Source of the DNA: Comamonadaceae bacterium CG_4_10_14_3_um_filter_60_75
GTDB lineage: Bacteria; Pseudomonadota; Gammaproteobacteria; Burkholderiales; Burkholderiaceae_C
Assembly: GCA_002784245.1 (NCBI GenBank)
Contig: PFKL01000119.1
Span: 1-35,565 of the forward strand
Reading direction: 5' to 3'
DNA length: 35,565 bases
This document shows, in pieces, positions 32,065 through 35,565 of this stretch (position 1 is its first letter; every line of letters begins with the position of its first letter). The notes beneath the pieces were generated by a model that saw only the letters and a program-made list of their open reading frames with translations, was not told the DNA's origin and searched no databases. Both the position numbers and the translations under genes were made by a program.

Positions 32065-33513
32065 ATGAACTTTCACATCAAACCTCTGCAGCGCCAAGCT
32101 CTGGCGTCCGAAAAAACCGACGTTTTGATCGTTTTTGTTGACGATGCTTTTGAGCCAGCGCAGGACGCCGTGTCCCGAATCATCCACAAGGTGATGGAAG
32201 CGGGAGATTTTCAGGCTAAATCAGGGCAAATTCTGGATATCTTTCGACCTGAGGGGATTGCTGCCACCCATTTGGTGCTGGCGCAGATTGGCCCTGGCGG
32301 GGCAACTGATGTCAAAAAGGCGGGCACAGCTGCGTTTGTGAGCGTCAAATCGTCCAGACCAAAGCGCTTGACACTCTGTTTTTTGCAGAAGCCTTCAGCC
32401 TTGGCGGTGCGCGTGGCACTCACCGCGCTGGCAGATGCCAGTTACTCGTATACCACCACCAAATCGAATCCGCCGGAGCGCTCGTTGCGCGATATCACGC
32501 TGACTGGTCCGCTCGGCAAGAGCGTACGTGGTGCGTTTGACTGGGCAGTCGCTGCCATCATGGGCATTGAGTTGGCCAAAGAATGGGGTAATCGCCCGGC
32601 CAATCACGCCACACCCGCTCTCATAGCGCAGGCGGCCCGCGCGCTGACCAAGTTGTCCGGCGTCACGTGCCAGGTGCTGGGACCCAAAGAGGTTGCAAGG
32701 TTGGGAATGGGCGCATTTCAGGCGGTCGCCCAAGGCTCCGATCAACCGCTGCGCTTCATCGTGCTCCAGTATGCGGGGGCGGCCAAGGCAACCGCGCCTG
32801 TGGTGCTGGTTGGCAAGGGAATTACCTTTGACAGTGGTGGCATCTCGATCAAGCCAGCAGCGGAAATGGACGAGATGAAGTTTGACATGTGCGGTGCCGC
32901 CAGCGTGCTGGGCGTGTTCAGAGCGCTAGCGCAGTTACAGCCTGCCCTCAATGTCGTCGGCCTGATTCCGTCGTGTGAAAACTTGCCGAGTGGACGTTCG
33001 GTCAAACCTGGCGACGTGGTTACCAGCATGAGTGGCCAGACCATTGAAGTGCTCAACACCGACGCCGAGGGGCGTTTGGTGCTGTGCGATGCACTCACTT
33101 ACGCTCAACGCTTCAAACCTCGCGCTGTGCTCGACGTGGCGACCCTGACCGGCGCTTGTGTCGTCGCCTTGGGCGCGGTACGCAGCGGTTTCTTTTGTAC
33201 CGACGAAGCAATGTCTGCGGCTCTGCTCAAAGCCGGAGAATCAGCGCACGACCCGTGCTGGCCCATGCCGCTGGACGACGACTACGCCGAGGGTCTTAAA
33301 ACCAGTTTCGCCGATGTCGCCAACGTCGCCGGTCGTTCAGGTGGTGCGATCACTGCCGCCAAGTTTTTGCAGCGATTTGCTGGCAAGCAGCCCTGGGCGC
33401 ATCTGGATATTGCTGGTACCGCCTGGAAAAGCGGCACTGCCAAGGGAGCTACCGGCCGGCCGGTGGGGTTGCTGCTGGACTACCTGTTGTCGGTAGCGGA
33501 TCGAGGTCATTGA
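32065..33513 (+). CDS. pepA: Leucyl aminopeptidase PepA
   Basis: Dinuclear-metal aminopeptidase (M17) that removes N-terminal residues, and a DNA-binding accessory protein in some bacteria; 482 residues. The N-terminal domain (to about 165) is the regulatory macro-like fold. The catalytic domain shows all metal ligands: K251 and D256 in VGKGITFDSGGIS, D274 in KFDMCGAASV, D333 and E335 in NTDAEGRLVL, plus catalytic R337. The start MNFHIKPL at 32065 is an ATG close to the divergent lptF. holC follows after three bases. Confidence 0.96.
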   Translation: MNFHIKPLQRQALASEKTDVLIVFVDDAFEPAQDAVSRIIHKVMEAGDFQAKSGQILDIFRPEGIAATHLVLAQIGPGGATDVKKAGTAAFVSVKSSRPKRLTLCFLQKPSALAVRVALTALADASYSYTTTKSNPPERSLRDITLTGPLGKSVRGAFDWAVAAIMGIELAKEWGNRPANHATPALIAQAARALTKLSGVTCQVLGPKEVARLGMGAFQAVAQGSDQPLRFIVLQYAGAAKATAPVVLVGKGITFDSGGISIKPAAEMDEMKFDMCGAASVLGVFRALAQLQPALNVVGLIPSCENLPSGRSVKPGDVVTSMSGQTIEVLNTDAEGRLVLCDALTYAQRFKPRAVLDVATLTGACVVALGAVRSGFFCTDEAMSAALLKAGESAHDPCWPMPLDDDYAEGLKTSFADVANVAGRSGGAITAAKFLQRFAGKQPWAHLDIAGTAWKSGTAKGATGRPVGLLLDYLLSVADRGH

Positions 33514-33516
33514 CGC

Positions 33517-33951
33517 GTGACAAGCATTGTTTTTCATTACAACGTCAACAACAGGGTGGACTACACCTGTCGGCTGGTGCGCAAAGGCGTCGCTACCGGC
33601 GCCAAATTGCTGCTGTGGGTGCCCAAAGAAGAATTGGAACAGCTCGATCGCGCGTTGTGGCAACTGTCCCCCATCGAATTTGTGCCGCATTGTCGGAGCA
33701 ACGCAACCGGTCAGGTAATTGCACGTTCCCGCGTTGTCTTGACATCAGTTTTGACGCCCACTACACATGGCAACGTGCTGGTCAATTTTTGCGAGTGTGC
33801 ACCCGAAGATTTCACCGCTTTTGAACGGGTGATCGAAGTGGTGGGACTCGACGATGCTAGCCGCCAGGCTGCGCGCCAGCGCTGGCGTCACTACGCGCAA
33901 GCAGGCGCTGAACTGGCGCGCCATGACGCGCAGGGCAGGGCAATGCAATGA
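33517..33951 (+). CDS. holC: DNA polymerase III chi subunit
   Basis: Clamp-loader accessory protein that links the replisome to SSB, 144 residues. The sequence begins MTSIVFHYNVNNRVDYTCRLVRKG and has LLLWVPKEELEQLDRALWQLSPIEFVPHC, as in HolC, which pairs with the psi subunit. It starts at a GTG (33517) three bases after the pepA stop, with GAGG ten bases upstream. The pepA-holC order is conserved in proteobacteria. The last eleven or so residues are charged and variable. Confidence 0.93.
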   Translation: MTSIVFHYNVNNRVDYTCRLVRKGVATGAKLLLWVPKEELEQLDRALWQLSPIEFVPHCRSNATGQVIARSRVVLTSVLTPTTHGNVLVNFCECAPEDFTAFERVIEVVGLDDASRQAARQRWRHYAQAGAELARHDAQGRAMQ

Positions 33952-34268
33952 GCACCGATCCCCGCCATGTGCCGCGCTTCATTCCGACCTTGACTGAAGT
34001 GGTTGACCCAGCCACGCTGGACTATGGTTCCCGCCGACCTGCACCCGATGTACAGGCGCTGGTGGAAGCTGTTCGGTGCCAGTTGCGGCCGGCTTTTGAG
34101 CGTCGCTTGCAGCAAGAATACGAGCGATTAGTCAAAAGCCTGGTCACCGAGCCTTGGGATGACATCAGCAGACGCCTGCACGGCGAGATGGAGCAACTGA
34201 TTGCGCAGGCTGTGACCGACTGCTTGCACCAACGCCCCATTGCGACCCAGGAAGACGCTGATTCCTAG
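33948..34268 (+). CDS. Conserved-type small protein of unknown function, linked to holC
   Basis: A 106-residue protein I do not recognise. Its ATG overlaps the holC stop as ATGA, which makes it a real and coupled gene. The first 30 residues are rich in proline (MSTDPRHVPRFIPTLTEVV); the rest is a helical, charged stretch (ALVEAVRCQLRPAFERR..., EQLIAQAVTDCLHQR) with no signal peptide, membrane segment or known catalytic motif. A soluble helical partner protein is the most that can be said. It may interact with the replisome or simply ride with holC. Confidence 0.75.
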   Translation: MSTDPRHVPRFIPTLTEVVDPATLDYGSRRPAPDVQALVEAVRCQLRPAFERRLQQEYERLVKSLVTEPWDDISRRLHGEMEQLIAQAVTDCLHQRPIATQEDADS

Positions 34269-34287
34269 GGTTTCTACTAGGCGCGCA

Positions 34288-34301
34288 AACGTTCGAGCGT
34301 T
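34288..34301. promoter_or_regulatory. Imperfect palindrome upstream of the LivK-like gene
   Basis: AACGTTCGAGCGTT reads as an imperfect 14-base palindrome (12 of 14 positions) in the gap before the binding-protein gene. It could be an operator; no other support is seen. A weak promoter-like pair TTGCTG (34319-34324) and AATTAT (34342-34347) lies downstream. Confidence 0.25.
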
Positions 34302-34380
34302 GCGATTGGCCCAAAATTTGCTGTATCGTTCGGGTTGCTGAATTATTCAATTCACAACCTTTATTAACCTGGAGTTGTTT

Positions 34381-35508
34381 ATGCAAATGAAATTGAAATT
34401 GACCGTTGCCGCTGCGGTTGCTGTTGCTGCTGGCGTTGCTGTGGCGCAGGAAGTTGTTGTCAAGATTGGCCACGTGGCGCCCATGTCCGGGTCACAAGCC
34501 CACTACGGCAAGGACAATGAAAACGGTGTGCGTATGGCCATCGAGGATCTGAACGCCCAGAAGATCAAGATCGGTGGCAAGACCATCAAGTTTGAAATTG
34601 CGGCCGAAGATGATGCAGCTGACCCGAAACAGGGCACCGCTGTTGCACAAAAACTGTGCGACGCCAAGGTTGCCGGCGTGGTTGGTCACCTGAATTCGGG
34701 CACAACCATTCCCGCTTCCAAGATTTACAACAACTGCGGCATCCCGATGGTGACGGGTGCTGCCACCAACCCCAACCTGACTAAACCTGGCTACAAGACG
34801 ACTTACCGAATCATTGCCAACGACCTTTCCTTGGGTGCTGGGTTGGCCTCTTACGCAGCAGATACGCTTAAGCTGAAGAAAATCGCAGTCATTGACGACC
34901 GCACTGCTTACGGCCAAGGCGTTGCCGAGGTGTTTGCCAAGATTGCCAAGACCAAAGGCGTTGAAATTGTTGACCAACAATTCACGACCGACAAGGCGAC
35001 AGACTTTATGGCAATTTTGACAGCCATCAAAGCCAAGAAGCCTGACGGCGTTTTCTTTGGTGGTATGGACGCCCAAGCTGGCGCCATGTTGCGTCAAATG
35101 GATCAACTCGGTCTGACCAACGTGAAGTATTTTGGTGGTGACGGCATCTGTACACCTGAGATCATTAAGATCGCCTCTGGTGCCAAGAGTCTCGACAACG
35201 TGATTTGCGCAGAAGGTGGTGCAACGCTGGCTAAGATGCCTGGTGGTGTTGCCTGGAAAGCCAAGTACGACGCCAAGTTCCCTGGTCAATTCCAGATCTA
35301 CAGCCCCTACACCTATGACGCGACCTTTGTTTTGGTTGATGCAATGAAGCGTGCTAACTCGACAGATCCAAAGGTATACATCTCAAAACTCATTGAAACC
35401 GATCTGAAAGGCGTCACCGCCAATATCAAGTTTGAGTCCACAGGTGAAATGAAAAATCCGGCGATGACTTTGTCGACCTACGCTGGTGGTAAAAAATCGC
35501 CACTCTGA
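34381..35508 (+). CDS. Branched-chain amino-acid ABC transporter substrate-binding protein (LivK-like)
   Basis: Periplasmic binding protein of the Leu/Ile/Val type, 375 residues. A signal peptide (MQMKLKLTVAAAVAVAAGVAVA, cleavage before QE) is followed by VVVKIGHVAPMSGSQAHYGKDNENGVRMAIEDLN, the family N-terminus. Later marks are GVVGHLNSGTTIPASKIY and YRIIANDLSLGAGLASYAADTLKLKKIAVIDDRTAYGQG. The ATG at 34381 has GGAG six bases upstream; an ATG two codons later is possible. The transporter permeases are not visible, and a terminator follows, so it is transcribed on its own or is a high-copy binding protein. The exact ligand is unknown. Confidence 0.92.
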   Translation: MQMKLKLTVAAAVAVAAGVAVAQEVVVKIGHVAPMSGSQAHYGKDNENGVRMAIEDLNAQKIKIGGKTIKFEIAAEDDAADPKQGTAVAQKLCDAKVAGVVGHLNSGTTIPASKIYNNCGIPMVTGAATNPNLTKPGYKTTYRIIANDLSLGAGLASYAADTLKLKKIAVIDDRTAYGQGVAEVFAKIAKTKGVEIVDQQFTTDKATDFMAILTAIKAKKPDGVFFGGMDAQAGAMLRQMDQLGLTNVKYFGGDGICTPEIIKIASGAKSLDNVICAEGGATLAKMPGGVAWKAKYDAKFPGQFQIYSPYTYDATFVLVDAMKRANSTDPKVYISKLIETDLKGVTANIKFESTGEMKNPAMTLSTYAGGKKSPL

Positions 35509-35530
35509 AGAGATTGATTCAATTCAAATC

Positions 35531-35557
35531 AAAAAAACCGCCTCCGGGCGGTTTTTT
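35531..35557 (+). terminator. Rho-independent terminator after the LivK-like gene
   Basis: CCGCC (35538-35542) pairs with GGCGG (35547-35551) around a four-base loop, flanked by seven A before and six T after. It may work in both directions. Confidence 0.92.
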
Positions 35558-35565
35558 ATGGGCAA

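Overview
The window looks like a chromosomal, mostly housekeeping stretch from a betaproteobacterium of the order Burkholderiales, probably family Comamonadaceae (Rhodoferax/Polaromonas-like). This rests on protein character (BktB-type thiolase, type-B L31, CysB, MltD-GloB-YafS-RnhA), fairly high GC, and short dispersed repeats of a kind I associate with that family. I see no phage, insertion sequence, CRISPR array, tRNA or rRNA. No wholly new multi-gene system is evident; the most unusual signals are regulatory or structural.

Layout. (1) 1-3654, phosphate control: a cut-off pstS runs left and phoU-phoB-phoR runs right, and each promoter has its own Pho box in the 408-base gap between them. 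(2) 3660-7619, minus strand: trxA (with terminator), rho, rpmE type B (with terminator), then a GT-C-fold glycosyltransferase. (3) 7744-10439, plus strand: a BaiN/YhiN-type flavoprotein and a CoA-transferase. (4) 10509-10610, minus: the 4.5S SRP RNA gene ffs, divergent from the plus-strand replication/repair cluster dnaX-ybaB-recR and a MAPEG-family gene. (5) 13923-17479: the mltD-gloB / yafS-rnhA cluster, an order also known from E. coli. (6) 17494-21792: an RND efflux adaptor and pump. (7) 21851-24283: bktB, an SDR gene and an HPF-like ribosome factor. (8) 24287-32039, a long minus-strand run: lptF-lptG-cbiX-cysB-ybdL with almost no gaps, then a 49-residue basic protein, a soluble PAS/PAS/histidine-kinase/receiver hybrid and an RluA-type pseudouridine synthase. 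(9) 32065-34268, plus strand: pepA-holC and an unknown small gene. (10) 34381-35508: a LivK-like binding protein with a terminator.

How the genes work together. PhoU, PhoB and PhoR sense and control phosphate uptake by the Pst transporter whose PstS begins here. DnaX, HolC, RecR, YbaB and RnhA serve replication and repair. LptF and LptG form the membrane part of the LPS exporter. CbiX (siroheme), CysB (cysteine regulon) and YbdL (methionine aminotransferase) share a sulfur theme and may be transcribed together with lptFG.

Points worth a second look: four copies of a roughly 60-base degenerate repeat, three at or over gene ends and one in frame inside dnaX; a run of nine A in dnaX with stops in both other frames just after it; the paired Pho boxes; and a long hairpin followed by a pyrimidine-rich tract in the rho leader.
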